This document shows positions 36,601 to 47,299 of a stretch of DNA of 64,000 nucleotides, piece by piece. Made by a program: the position numbers and the translations under genes. Position 1 is the stretch's first letter; every line of letters starts with the position of its first letter. The notes beneath the pieces are model-generated. The model worked only from the letters and a program-made list of their open reading frames with translations, was not told the DNA's origin and did no database searches. Source of the DNA: Imbricaverruca yamaguchii (Eukaryota; Arthropoda; Thecostraca; Neoverrucidae); contig JAOTOL010001635.1 of NCBI GenBank assembly GCA_034440575.1, forward strand, positions 2,711,001 to 2,775,000, in the 5' to 3' direction.

Positions 36601-39600
36601 CAAGCCGCCCAACTACATTGCAAATGGCCGCAGATATATACGATGACTTATTTTTCACATGTTGCAGGTAAACCTGTCGCATAACCAGGTATCACAGATC
36701 CACAAGAAGACGTTTCCGTATAGCCGGTGGGTGCCGTACCGCCTGGAGGAGTTGGACCTGTCGTCCAACAAGCTGGCCGTCATCGGGCGCGACTTTATCA
36801 CCGGCCTCAAGGACCTGAAGAAGCTCAGTCTGGCCAACAACTCGTTGATCGAGACCAGAAAATGTGAGTGATGAAGTGGATAAATTCCGTGCTAAAAGAA
36901 CAACGCGTCACTGGAAAAGCTGGTAACATTCGATGCCAGTATGCATCCCCCTCCGAGTTATAAAATAGCCTCGTGGATTGCTAATCAGACTTCAGGGAAT
37001 GAGCTGCACTGGTTGATTAATTGGACCAGAAGGCGGAGCGACCACGTGGGCTGCGCGGTGCCTCAATTTGCTTTTCATAGATTGCCGCACATTACATTGA
37101 AAATTTTTTTAATTCCCCCCCCCGGGCTGCGCGGTGCCTCAATTGGTATACCAAGAGGTTCACGCCACCCATGCCCTGCTGGTAGGCATGTGATGCACAA
37201 GGCGGAAGCACCGATTCTCATCGGCTCATCTCCTCTTGACCACGCGAGCTCACGATTGCGGTCCGGGTGTTCTAGAGCGAATGGCGCGTACGAGACCCAT
37301 GCCACCGCTTCTAATTGGATAGCTATTATTCCACTACAACCACCGTCACGACTATCTTATAATAAATATACCATATCATATCTTATCCATTTCCAACTCA
37401 GAGATCAACCTGACCTCCCTGAAGGAAGCTCTGCGGTATGTCTGGCTTCACCCAAATACCTGTTACGTTCTGGATAGGTAGATGTGTAAGGTGGGCTGGA
37501 CCAGTGCGCTGAGCGACTTGCTGAGATTGTTTTACAAGCACATAATTTTTCAGATGTTATCGGAAACCTGACAAAGCTGGAGGAATTGGACTTGTCCCAT
37601 AACCAGCTGGTTCACTTTCCTGAAAACTCCATCGGACCCAACGTAAGTATTACAAGGAAGGCATCTGAGCATGGTGTTTCATGTCTGAACGTGACCAAGC
37701 CAACACGTCAGTGCTGCTATCGCAATAGGTTCGGTTAAAGCCAATTGCGATAACACCCCTTTTAAGGCTATGTTTTTAAGGTTACTGCGATATATTTTTA
37801 GCGTTTCAAGAAATGGGGGCAAAGGCAATCAAGTTGTCACTTCGCATGCGCCCGTCATCATATGCATCAAGGAAGTGATCGAGTACTGCCAGCAGTCATC
37901 ACTTGATGTCATCACACGACAATCGTACCGTCACATGAAACGCATGTGAATGATCGTGTTGTTCGCCACGTCTAGCCATCCATGAAGATCCTGAAGCTGA
38001 ACAACAACTTCCTGCTGTCGCTGCCCATCGAGCCGCTGATGAAGATGAAAAACCTGTCTGTGCTCGACGTCTCCAGCAATCGAATCAGACGCTTCTACGA
38101 CCAGCTCATGCCTTGGATCGAAAATGGCACTCGTATCCTGTACAGAGGTGAGACGCTTTTATGCGGGCATTATATACTTCGTGCAGCTTGCTGAAAGTAG
38201 ATTGTGGTGCACCTTACCAGAAACTCACCGCGTATATCACATGGCTTTATTCACGTCTGTTGACCAGTTATATCATTTTGTCGCGGCATTATTGCTAGTA
38301 AGATAACCAAGGAAGATGAAACCTTCGTGATGCCAAGCAACCCTTGCCTCCAGTGTTAGCGTTGCACGTCAAGCAACTGTTAAAAGAACATAATCATGTT
38401 GGTGGTGGCATAAGCTTAGATGGTACATCAGGGCGGGCCGTTTACTTAGCTCATTTTCCATTCATTCCGCATGTTACCTTCGGTTTTTTTTTGGTGGGTG
38501 GGTGGCTCCATGACAGTGAGATTGTGGGATGAAGGCTCCGACAGACTATTCATGTTGCGAAAGGCAATTATCAGCACCTTAGTCAAGAAAACGGGGTCAA
38601 GAAAAAAGTTAGCTGAAGGATACAGCGAGCCCTACTCTATTACTGCTGACCTATTACACCATTAAGACACCCGTTATATTGCAAGATGATTTGTGTCAAT
38701 GCTTAGCCTTGTAGTCTCCATTGACCACACAAGGTCACGTGGCTATGGGTTACGGCTCCAGGGGAGGATGAAACACGAAATTACACATTACATGTTTTTA
38801 GTGATTTCGCTTAGACGCCGGAGAAATTGGTAAATGCCTGGAGACAATGTCGAGCGAGAGCTTCACGCTTTTATCCAACCTAATGACGCGCGTGGTAACT
38901 CGCCCGTCTTTCGTGGTGGGTCAGACAACCAGCTGCGCTGCGACTGTGGCCTACGCCGGCTGCGCTACTGGATGGACGACCGCATAGCGGACCCGACGTC
39001 GCCGTGGCACGACGTGGCTTGCGACTCGCCGCCGGAGATGCGAGGTCAGGTCACCACCGCGCTCGACGTCAAGGCGCTGACGTGCGTCGGCCCCGACCAG
39101 GAGGGACAGCTGTACCAGCAGAAGGCCGACCTCGTCTTCAGGAGGCTCGACAGGTGAGGCGGCCAACAGGACGGATCAGGTGGGACTACAGAATATGGAC
39201 GGGGTCCTCAGCAGGTCAGACGGCCAGGAGCGGGAAGCAGCTGTGCTAGCTGAAGGTCAACGTCATCTTCGGGAGGCTCGACAGGTGAGGCGGCCGCCAG
39301 GACGGATCAGGTGGGACGGCAGAATATGGACGGGGTCTTCAGCAGGTCAGACGACCAGAAGGAGCGGGAAGCAGTTGTGCTAGCTGAAGGTCAACGTCAT
39401 CTTCGGGAGGCTCGACAGGTGAGGCGGTCGCCAGGACGGATCAGGTGGGACGGCAGAATATGGACGGGATCCTCAGCAGGTCAGACGGCCAGAGGGAAGT
39501 AGCCATACCAGCAGAGGGTCAACGTCGTCTTCAGGAGCTTCGACAGGCGAGATAACCATGACACAACCGGCACACTCTCGGACGGCTGTGCCAGAAGACC

Positions 39601-40600
39601 GACGGCTTCTTCGGGAGTTTCGAAGGGCGAGACAAGAAGTTGCATGTACCTACAGAACATGGATGTAGTCTTCAGGAACATCTGCAAGTCAGACAAGGTG
39701 TAGCTGTGCTTAAAATATATGGATCATGTCCTCTCCAGCTTCGACAATGTATACAAAGCTGGAGGCATAGCGCAGGCCACATACAAACGTCATTAGATGA
39801 TTGACAATTAAGTCCCAAGGGGCTAAAACACCGTCCCTTACCAACACCCATGCTTTCAACCTCTGCAGTGTGTGTGCCTTCACGTGTCATGTTAGCTCAG
39901 CACACGCCACTGATAGGCTGCGAAGAACTGTCGTCTCTGTGCATGCGTGCCCGCATAGGAAATACAATCCCAGTTTTGGCGCGCTGGCATTAGGGTTAGC
40001 AGTTAGCACCACCGACACTACAAGCCAGATCTCAAAATGTTATTCTGACCGTCCTCAAGACCGGGTCTATTTGCAACAGAAAGGAGGACGATTCCCTTAG
40101 CCTACACTCTTAGCAAGATGGGAAGATATATGCCTCAGTCTTTCGTCTCCGGTTGAGAGCTAGTTCGATGTATCCCATCAGACTGGAGGAAGGTCCCGTC
40201 AGCCTACTCTCTCAGTCAATTTGGAGGATATACCTCTGTGTTTCGTCTCCGGTTAACAGCTAACTCGCTGCGTTCCGCCAGGCGGGAGGACGGCTCGCTG
40301 TACCTGTCGTGGTACGTCAACACGCGGGACGACATCGGCGACTTCATCGTGCTGGCGCGCGCGCTCAACGAGACGCGTCCCAGCTTCACCGAGGCGGTGC
40401 CGTACTGGCTGCGCAGCGCGCACGTGTCGCGGCTCAACGCCGGCCAGCGCTACCTGCTGTGCGTGCGCGCGCTGACGTCGAGCGGCGGTCTGCGGCCACA
40501 CGTGGACGGCCAGTGCCGCACAGTGTCGCCGGCTCCGCCCCTCGCCGCCCCACTGGCGATCCTGGCGGCGGCGCTGCTCGGTCTGAGATTCGTGACGTAG
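25582..40600 (+). CDS. chp: Chaoptin-like leucine-rich-repeat surface protein (whole gene)
   Basis: Seven coding exons: 25582-27650, 29089-29189, 36668-36863, 37554-37642, 37976-38147, 38925-39153 and 40282-40600. All introns are GT-AG and all phases agree once one surplus A in the run 26086-26090 is ignored, giving about 1057 residues. Order: signal peptide (residues 1-20), Cys-containing N-cap (PCRCVAG, VCENTNL), roughly 30 LRRs of 23-25 residues rich in LSHN/MSHN, LRR C-terminal cap (CDCGLRRLRYW ... VACDSPP ... LTC), a fibronectin-III-like segment (LYLSWYVNTRDD ... YLLCVRAL), and a hydrophobic C-terminus that could signal a GPI anchor. Known family: Drosophila chaoptin is a GPI-linked photoreceptor adhesion protein with about 41 LRRs. 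Other LRR proteins (Artichoke-like) are the alternative. Confidence 0.82.
26086..26090 (+). other. Frameshifting homopolymer in the chaoptin-like gene
   Basis: Five A where four keep the reading frame. Either a sequencing/assembly error, a polymorphic null, or a recent inactivating mutation. Confidence 0.7.
29089..29189 (+). CDS. chp: Chaoptin-like, coding exon 2
   Basis: Acceptor CATCTCAG and donor AAAG|GTAAGG. The 101 bases continue phase 1 to phase 0 and encode an LRR (LNKLDLSHNKLMVMS ... CLSLRK). Confidence 0.8.
30925..30985. repeat. Dispersed repeat fragment, copy 1 (pair with 31775-31830)
   Basis: Shares CGACGCAACAGTTCCGTTTTCC and its flanks with 31775-31830, both in the long second intron of the chaoptin-like gene. 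The family is unrecognised. Confidence 0.65.
31775..31830. repeat. Dispersed repeat fragment, copy 2
   Basis: Direct-orientation partner of 30925-30985, about 850 bases apart. Confidence 0.65.
32400..33640 (-). pseudogene. Dead CR1-like reverse transcriptase inside chaoptin intron 2
   Basis: Read on the minus strand from 33640 downward, RT blocks appear in family order but with stops and shifts between them: LTNLLDFLNF, VAYLDFGKAFDKVPHKRLM, SGVPKGSVLGPLLFIIFVNNI, LKFADDLKVF, WQMKFNFDKCKIMHVG, then QQEKDLGVILNTKLWAS and KKALRMLGAINRN. These are typical CR1-superfamily motifs, and the catalytic FADD is still readable. It is a different, older lineage from the element at 6371-10259. It lies antisense to the host gene. 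Confidence 0.82.
34300..36660 (+). other. Rest of chaoptin intron 2, nothing further seen
   Basis: AT-rich intronic DNA with no supported exon. LRR spacing across exons 2 and 3 does not require an extra exon. Confidence 0.5.
36668..36863 (+). CDS. chp: Chaoptin-like, coding exon 3
   Basis: Acceptor CACATGTTGCAG, donor AAAT|GTGAGT. Encodes VNLSHNQVSQIHKKTFPYS, then LEELDLSSNKLAVIG and LKKLSLANNSL. Phase 0 to phase 1. Confidence 0.85.
37048..37144. repeat. 21-bp direct repeats bracketing 55 bases
   Basis: GGGCTGCGCGGTGCCTCAATT occurs at 37048-37068 and 37124-37144 with 55 bases between them, ending in an A/T run and poly-C. It resembles an insertion with target duplication, but the insert is unrelated to the mini-element family. 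Confidence 0.6.
37554..37642 (+). CDS. chp: Chaoptin-like, coding exon 4
   Basis: Acceptor TAATTTTTCAG, donor CAAC|GTAAGT. Encodes VIGNLTKLEELDLSHNQL, giving exactly 24-residue LRR spacing with exon 3. Phase 1 to phase 0. Confidence 0.85.
37976..38147 (+). CDS. chp: Chaoptin-like, coding exon 5
   Basis: Acceptor GCCACGTCTAG, donor AGAG|GTGAGA. Encodes the last LRRs (MKILKLNNNFLLSLP, LSVLDVSSNRIRRF). Phase 0 to phase 1. Confidence 0.85.
38925..39153 (+). CDS. chp: Chaoptin-like, coding exon 6 (LRR C-terminal cap)
   Basis: Acceptor GGTGGGTCAG, donor GACAG|GTGAGG. Encodes DNQLRCDCGLRRLRYWMDD and the remaining cap cysteines, ending LYQQKADLVFRRLD. Phase 1 to phase 2. Its last 57 bases and donor are copied repeatedly downstream. 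Confidence 0.87.
39097..39680 (+). repeat. 131-bp minisatellite seeded by the exon 6 end and splice donor
   Basis: The unit GGAGGCTCGACAGGTGAG starts at 39141 (the real exon/donor) and recurs at 39272 and 39406, then as diverged copies at 39534 and 39614. The preceding coding bases (CAGCTGT, AAGG, GTCTTC equivalents) recur with it, so each unit contains a copy of the last codons of exon 6, a 5' splice-site copy and intron sequence. Periods are 131, 134, 128 and about 80 (internal deletion). Confidence 0.88.
40282..40600 (+). CDS. chp: Chaoptin-like, last coding exon
   Basis: The acceptor TTCCGCCAG gives the phase required by exon 6 (AG|G, Arg). The nearer alternative TTAACAG at 40259 would create an immediate stop. 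Encodes the FN3-like region and the hydrophobic tail APLAILAAALLGLRFVT before TAG. Strong GC bias, like the first half of exon 1. Confidence 0.82.
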
Positions 40601-41255
40601 CGGCGAGGTGGCAGCGACGCCGATGCGCTCGTCGGGAACCACGCAGTTGTGTACGAATGGCCGCGTACACAGTTGGCCATTTGTGTCTCCGTCGTCAGCT
40701 CTGCTATCACTGCCCTCGATCCGACAGAGTACACAGTGGAACGCAGACTGAGAGTTCAAGCTAGTCAAGACGCCTGGAGGAGGTGAGATCACAGCTTCTC
40801 AAGCATCTCTCACCGATAGCAAGCTCTGATCTGGTCAAAATTACTTGGTCCGCCAATGCACATGGGCACACCTACGTCGACTAATTCAATATCGCAAGGA
40901 TTTGGTTGCTGGAGGCATCTGTGAATAAGACGTAATTCACGTTTGGTGATGTAATCCCAATACCGCATGTATTGCTACAGTTTGCCATTCATCAAAATGG
41001 CTTCTCCAGACACCTTTTTCCGAATCACGGTGCATAACGCCCCACCACTTCGTGAAGAGCTTTGGGCGAATGTGATACACGAACGGTGGCCCGCTCAACG
41101 TACCAAAAAAAGACAAGCTGCTGTATACCGGCTGAGTATCTTCAGGACTAGTCACGACTTCTGGCCTTGGTTCGTGCCTCGGAGCTATTTCATGGCTCGC
41201 TGCCAGGTAGTGGTGGGATGAAATATGGCCGTCTCACCAAATTAGTTAAGCGTGC

Positions 41256-41261
41256 AATAAA
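41256..41261 (+). terminator. Candidate polyadenylation signal of the chaoptin-like gene
   Basis: AATAAA 656 bases after the stop codon, in AT-richer sequence. Confidence 0.35.
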
Positions 41262-41764
41262 CGTCAACATGATCAGTATTGCGTGGCCCTGCCGACTACA
41301 TTCATACACCATAGGCTGACTTGGTTGTAAACATGTCCTCAAAATTCCATTGCTTGGCATTCATGCATATCTAGGTTCATAATACGAAAAACCCAATATA
41401 GCCTAGGGGCGAACACTAGAACTGACAGTGTGCAACCACTTCGCCGACGCTCATCCGTCGATTATTTTTGTGTACTAGATTTAGTTACATCACGATACAT
41501 ATGCTATAAGAGCTCACTGTGTTGTTCGCTAAGTGATGCGTGATACACATACTTGTTTTAATTAGCGACAAACGCGCATCACTGGAGACAATGCGAATTC
41601 GGAGCTCTGACACGATGAGCTTCACACAGCCACGTCCGATATATTTAGTTCAACCGATGTGCGCTGTGCATGTAAACATGTGCAGAGCGAGTGTGAGGTC
41701 ATAAATACATCTTGGTCAGGCAGGGCTAGAACCGTGTTCAGTTCCCCGACATGGACTTGAGTGC
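41262..41764. other. No gene seen
   Basis: Unique intergenic sequence between the chaoptin-like 3' end and the 24-bp satellite. Confidence 0.5.
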
Positions 41765-42950
41765 AGCCTTTCCCACGCGACCGTGGCCAGATATACCCGT
41801 CAAGCAGTGGTATGATACGCCCATGAAGCCGTGGTCAGATACACTAGTAAAACCACGATCAGATCTACCTGTGGAACAATAATCGGACACACCTGTGGCG
41901 CCGTGGTCAGACCCACCCGTGGCGCCGTGGTCAGACCCACCCGTGGAGCCGTGGTCAGACCCACCCGTGGCGCCGTGGTCAGACCCACCCGTGGCGCCGT
42001 GGTCAGACCCACCCGTGGAGCCGTGGTCAGACCCACTCGTGGAGCCGTGGTCAGACCCACCCGTGGAGCCGTGGTCAGACCCACCCGTGGGGCCGTGGTC
42101 AGACCTACCCGTGGAGCAGACCCGCCCTGGGTTTGGTCAGACCCACCCGTGGCGCCGTGGTCAGACCCATCCGTGGGGCCGTGGTCAGACCTACCCGTGG
42201 AGCCGTGGTCAGACCCACCCGTGGCGCCGTGGTCAGACCCACCCGTGGCGCCGTGGTCAGACCCACCCGTGGAGCCGTGGTCAGACCCACCCGTGGCGCC
42301 GTGGTCAGACCCACCCGTGGCGCCGTGGTCAGACCCACCCGTGGCGCCGTGGTCAGACCCACCCGTGGCGCCGTGGTCAGACCCACCCGTGGAGCCGTGG
42401 TCAGACCCACTCGTGGCGCCGTGGTCAGACCCACCCGTGGCGCCGTGGTCAGACCCACCCGTGGAGCCGTGGTCAGACCCACCCGTGGCGCCGTGGTCAG
42501 ACCCACCCGTGGGGCCGTGGTCAGACCCACCCGTGGAGCCGTGGTCAGACCCACCTGTGGAGCCGTGGTCAAACCCACCCGTGGAGCCGTGGTCAGACCT
42601 ACCCGTGGAGCCGTGGTCAGACCCACCCGTGGCGCCCTGGTCAGACCCACCCGTGGGGCCGTGGTCAGACCTACCCGTGGAGCAGACCCGCCCTGGGTTT
42701 GGTCAGACCCACCCGTGGTGCCCTGGTCAGACCCACCCGTGGTGCCGTGGTCAGACCCACCCGTGGCGCCGTGGTCAGACCCACCCGTGGCGCCGTGGTC
42801 AGACCCACCCGTGGAGCCGTGGTCAGACCCACCCGTGGCGCCGTGGTCAGACCCACCCGTGGCGCCGTGGTCAGACCCACCCGTGGCGCCGTGGTCAGAC
42901 CCACCCGTGGCGCCGTGGTCAGACCCACCCGTGGCCTACGCATATGCGGT
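41765..42950. repeat. 24-bp satellite, about 49 copies
   Basis: Unit ACCCACCCGTGGCGCCGTGGTCAG, period 24 throughout, with GCG/GAG/GGG variants and two imperfect breaks containing GACCCGCCCTGGGTTTG at about 42118 and 42684 that are themselves a higher-order repeat about 566 bases apart. Because 24 is a multiple of 3 and no frame contains a stop, five long ORFs overlap here on both strands. None is a credible gene. Confidence 0.95.
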
Positions 42951-43439
42951 GCTCGTGCCGAACAACCGACAACCGAATCTGTGTACAGACGGTCCGCTAG
43001 TGGTTCCGGTAGCTTGAAACTTCTGCCGTAAAACAGTCCGGGCGTAAACGTATGGCAAAGCTCCACACCCGGCAATCGACGTGCCCCCAGAACCGACCAT
43101 TCCAAGAAGGGCGCACTAGTCATTTGCCTGGTCTTCGTGTCACTTTACAAACGACGATATTTCTCCAACAATGTAATTGATGCAATTTAATTGCGAGCCA
43201 AAAGCCACGTAACCACAGTTAGCGATTCACAGAGCAGCCGGCATCGGCGATGGGGACACGGCAGAATAGTTCAGGGCATGCTGTCAACATGTAGATGGGC
43301 AAACTGTACAGCACACCTGTCACGTTGACCGACCCAGTTTAAAAACATGTGAACACTTTTACGCTCATACATGTTGAAATGTTGACATGATCTCGTGGAC
43401 ATTTGGACGGATATAATTAAGAAACAACAGTTAACACCT

Positions 43440-43690
43440 GAACAGGATGAACAGGGTTAACAAGCACTTCTCAATACTTGGACGGATTGAATTAACAAAC
43501 ACATGTCAGCATCTAGAACAAGTGAGAATGACAAGCACCTGTCAACATTGGACGGATGTAATTCAGTATCATATTTCGACACCTGGACAGATATGGTCGA
43601 CAAGCATCAGTCAACGTTTGCACGGTATGAAGGAAGATCACCGGTCCATGTTCAGACAGACGCTGGCAGACAGCTGTCAACACTTGGACT
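43440..43690. repeat. Degenerate tandem repeat
   Basis: Loosely repeated ACAAGCACNTGTCAACA and TTGGACGGAT blocks about 50-57 bases apart, with many substitutions. Confidence 0.5.
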
Positions 43691-44204
43691 GACAGCCGCA
43701 GACAGATGCCAAGTACTGATGCACACATACAACGCGCCATCCGCGAACGTCAACATCAACGGGTGACGTAGCATGCTTATACACCCAGAAATAGTCTGAA
43801 TGGGAGAGATTATCGATCACACTCTAACACAATCTTAGGAGGCGTCGCAGCACAACGTTGCGAAGCGGAACCGTTTGCTGTGGCCGCCGAACAGCATCAA
43901 ATGTGAACAGGTCAAATGCCACCGCTCAAAGCCGGCGTAGATACGAGCTTCACAGCGAACAATGACGCACCAGCATAGAGTACGACACAGCACATGGCAG
44001 CCTTGTCATTAGTATGTGGCTCGTGCAAGCGTTCGGGCAAGCATTTGAGGTCACATCAACTCGACAAGGGTGGACTTCCATTACATCCGATTGAATATTG
44101 ACACCGATGAAACAAACTACAACAACCAAGAGACAACGTATTATGATTGGGCAAATTGGGTACAGTCATATAGCTTGAACACATCAAACGGTTGACTAGA
44201 AGAA

Positions 44205-44405
44205 ATGCAGAACGAGATCGAATCGCAGGTACAACATAATGCGACTGGCATCGGTAGGCCGTTGAACAAACATGACGAGATTGTAACTCAGGTACAATAT
44301 AATGTGGTTGTTAGCGGTACGCCGTGGAATACACATAGCAAGATCATAGCAGGTACAACATAATGAGACTGACGTCAGCACGCCGTGGAATACACATACC
44401 AGAGC
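44205..44405. repeat. 62-bp tandem repeat, three copies
   Basis: CAGGTACAACATAATG or a variant starts at 44226, 44289 and 44350. GCCGTGGAATACACATA follows in the last two copies. Confidence 0.75.
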
Positions 44406-44409
44406 GAGT

Positions 44410-46990
44410 GTTCGTCACCGCCAATGCACTGCTTTGCACACATTAATTTTGATCAGCACAAACATGTCATTCCGAAGTGCGTCAAAGCCAAACTACTATG
44501 GTTACACTGTTAGATCAGAATGTTTGCACACATCGTTAGAACTTCCCACAAAAGCGAGTGTTTCGTGCTTACACAAATATTTCGCTGGAAGTTGACAAAC
44601 AGCTTCCCTGAATATTTGGGGTCACGGTCCATTCCCACTGATAGAACAGCGCAGACTGGAAAATTTGCAATGGGCGTTCTTATTTTCTTCAAGGTGAACA
44701 TGTTCTACATATTTGCACGAAATCACTGAGTTATTTTGCAAAAAGATCGGTGAAGATGTAAGCACAACAAAATTAAAGGGAGGTAGCCCCCTTAGCTCCG
44801 TAGAAACGACAAACCTGTTCCAGGCTGCAATATCTACCCAAATTTTTCAAAAGCTGCAAAAACCGTCAACATCGCACCTATGCGTCGCGTAAAGTAAGTC
44901 CAATATTTTAATCAAGCCAGTAACTATTTTGTCACCACAAACCACGATTGGTTAGATGTATTACAATGGTTGGATCTGTTAGCCATCTGAGGATGACTAA
45001 ATAAAACTATGTGCATCGAAATCAAGTTTTATCGGGTATTTCGTATGTTGACCTGTTCTGCCGGTTCAAGCAAACCAAAGTCGGCATAGCAAGGTGTAAA
45101 CTAATGGATATCACCAAAACATGACATTGTTTCAACGAAAATAGACGAACTTCAGACTGACTAAGGCCAGAAAATATTCCTCTAAGATTGTTCGCACTCA
45201 CATCATTGTAAGTGCTTGGTTTTTAGCTTCGAAGTAAGTTCGCATCGAAGAACTTCGAGAAAAAAATGATGAATACTTTCAACAAATGTAACTTATCAGC
45301 TTAACAATTTCAACATTTAAGATTAGTTGGAAAACAAACAAGGCGCGGTGTTGGCACGTTTCAGCACAGACCGAGGGTGGACACCGCCCAAGTATCAACC
45401 GCTGCTAATTCGTAAGATATGAGCAACACCTGATTCAAGTCGGTTAATCATCTGACCTCGTTCTGTATTTAAGTGGGTTAAGTAGTGACTTCCAAGCCAT
45501 GTCTTGGAAGTCAGATCTCTCAACATGATACAAATTTATATTCTCAGAATATGCACGAAGTGGCAGATCTTCGGTGTGAACAAAATTATTTTTTCATTAA
45601 AATATTCGAACAATGCAAGGACCTGCAAGGAAATCAACTGGTGGAAAACTCCTTATTCTCATTTCTGTGCAAATTCAGGAATGGCGCAGGCTGGCGCGAA
45701 CGTCTATTCTGGTGTATGGTTGAACTACCAACCAATGTCAAATACTGGCTGTTTATATTTCCGTAAAAGGCTACGCAGACTACGTAAGCTCACTCGCCAG
45801 GACTAAACAAAGCCATGCAATATGCGTGTTTGTCTTGCATGTAACTGAAGCTGCTCTTCAATATAACGAGCGATGTACCCGATGTAACGAGCAAATCCTC
45901 AACATTCAGCGATTGTGACGCCACTAAAGTGTTGCTCGCGGTTGCTAGGCAACATAATTATATAAATAAATTGTGAAGCATGAACAGGAGAGGACATTTT
46001 CATTATACATTTCTTTCCTAAAAATGTTAAACGTTTAGGCAAAAAATAGCTCAATAAGTACCACAAATTGTAAGGAAAGTACCACAATTTCGTTTCATGT
46101 TGAGATGTAGGGCTTCCGAGCTTTTCACTCACTAAAATCAGCTGTAGCAATATTTTGTTATTTTGGGAGGACCACATAGCGATGAGTTTGACAGTCTCCA
46201 TACTTTTTGAATGGGAAAACCCTACCCAATATCTATATAGCCTGGCTCAAACCTATTGTGTAATCGGCGTTGCTGAAAAAAAAATGTCCGAACATGTTTT
46301 TCTTGCTGAATACTTCTTCAGTCTTATCGCGTAAGGCAGCGGCGAATCAGGTGGAAGAAAGCAGTCCTCAAGGCGACGGAAAGCGGATTTCTGATTGCTT
46401 GATTGTATATACCGCATAACTAAATATTTTGAATTCCGTAATCCTCAAAATAAATCTGCAATCCTGAGGAAATTGTACAATCATAATGGCATATCGGTTA
46501 GGCGATATTCAGTTCGATGTTTCACTGATCTTTTGCACTGGACATTGGTAGATAATTCCACATATCCCCAGTTTTTCATTCATTGCGACTGGCCCTCACA
46601 AATTCCAGTGGTGAACTCCGCAGGGCTTTACGTTAAACCTCAGGGGTGTTCGGCATGATTGAGGGGTGCACATGCACAACTATACGATGATCCACCGATG
46701 GCACCAGGCCAAATGGCGGATCTTATGACTGGCGCAGCATCGGCACCAGTTAATTGTATAAAAAATCCCGTGATTCACTGGCCTTCCAAAACTGCTTCTG
46801 GTGAGGTTCATCAACAAAATGTCGGAGATCGAAATACTTGTACGGATATTCAGTCACAAAGAAATCAAAAGTGGCATGGCCCGGGTAAACATATCATTGA
46901 CAATGAACCTCACAAACGGTAAACGCGACGCTTTTTGGCAATTAAAACTGGGAGACATCAAAAGTTCATCAAACATAAACGGATGTCTTC
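44410..46990. other. No gene seen
   Basis: AT-rich intergenic DNA with scattered short ORFs and no recognised motif. Confidence 0.45.
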
Positions 46991-46996
46991 AAAGAG

Positions 46997-47083
46997 AATT
47001 TCAGTGAATGGTTGATTGGTTATTTGGGCTTTCGGGCGCATCGACTGCGTTGGTCATACAGCGCCCATAATTTCAGTGAATGG
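46997..47083 (+). mobile_element. 55-bp mini-element, copy A, with target duplications
   Basis: AATTTCAGTGAATGG occurs at 46997-47011 and again at 47069-47083, extendable to 22 bases with one mismatch. Between them lie 57 bases ending GGGCGCATCGACTGCGTTGG then TCATACAGCGCCCAT. GGGCGC and GCGCCC can pair. Its 5' half is the most diverged of the good copies. Confidence 0.75.
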
Positions 47084-47219
47084 GTGATTGTTTAAAGTTT
47101 GCATATTACGATGAAATGGATCATACTCACCGTAAAAGATCGCGTATTAGTTCCCTTAATTCAAAAGAATGCAATTACAAGACTACCAAAACAAGTCTTC
47201 TTGGTAGTATTCAAGCCGT

Positions 47220-47296
47220 GTTTGACTACCTTGGTTGGCTATTTCAGCTCAGGACGCATCGACTGCGCCGGTCATACAGCGCCCAGTTCGACTAGC
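47220..47296 (+). mobile_element. 55-bp mini-element, copy B
   Basis: GGTTGGCTATTT at the left, then CGCATCGACTGCGCCGGTCA and TACAGCGCCCA. The flanks GTTTGACTACC and GTTCGACTAGC match at 9 of 11 positions, a decayed duplication. It lies about 150 bases from copy A. Confidence 0.65.
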
Positions 47297-47299
47297 TTA

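Noticed and set aside
37402..37435. Extra chaoptin mini-exon (reads INLTSLKEAL, good acceptor and donor)
   Set aside because: Phase from exon 3 would create a stop codon, and exons 3 and 4 already give exact 24-residue LRR spacing without it.
40259..40281. Earlier acceptor TTAACAG for the last chaoptin exon
   Set aside because: With the phase left by exon 6 it gives an immediate stop; the acceptor at 40281 keeps the frame.
41831..43031. Long plus- and minus-strand ORFs of up to 389 codons
   Set aside because: They are the 24-bp satellite read in several frames at once; period divisible by three and no stop codon in the unit.
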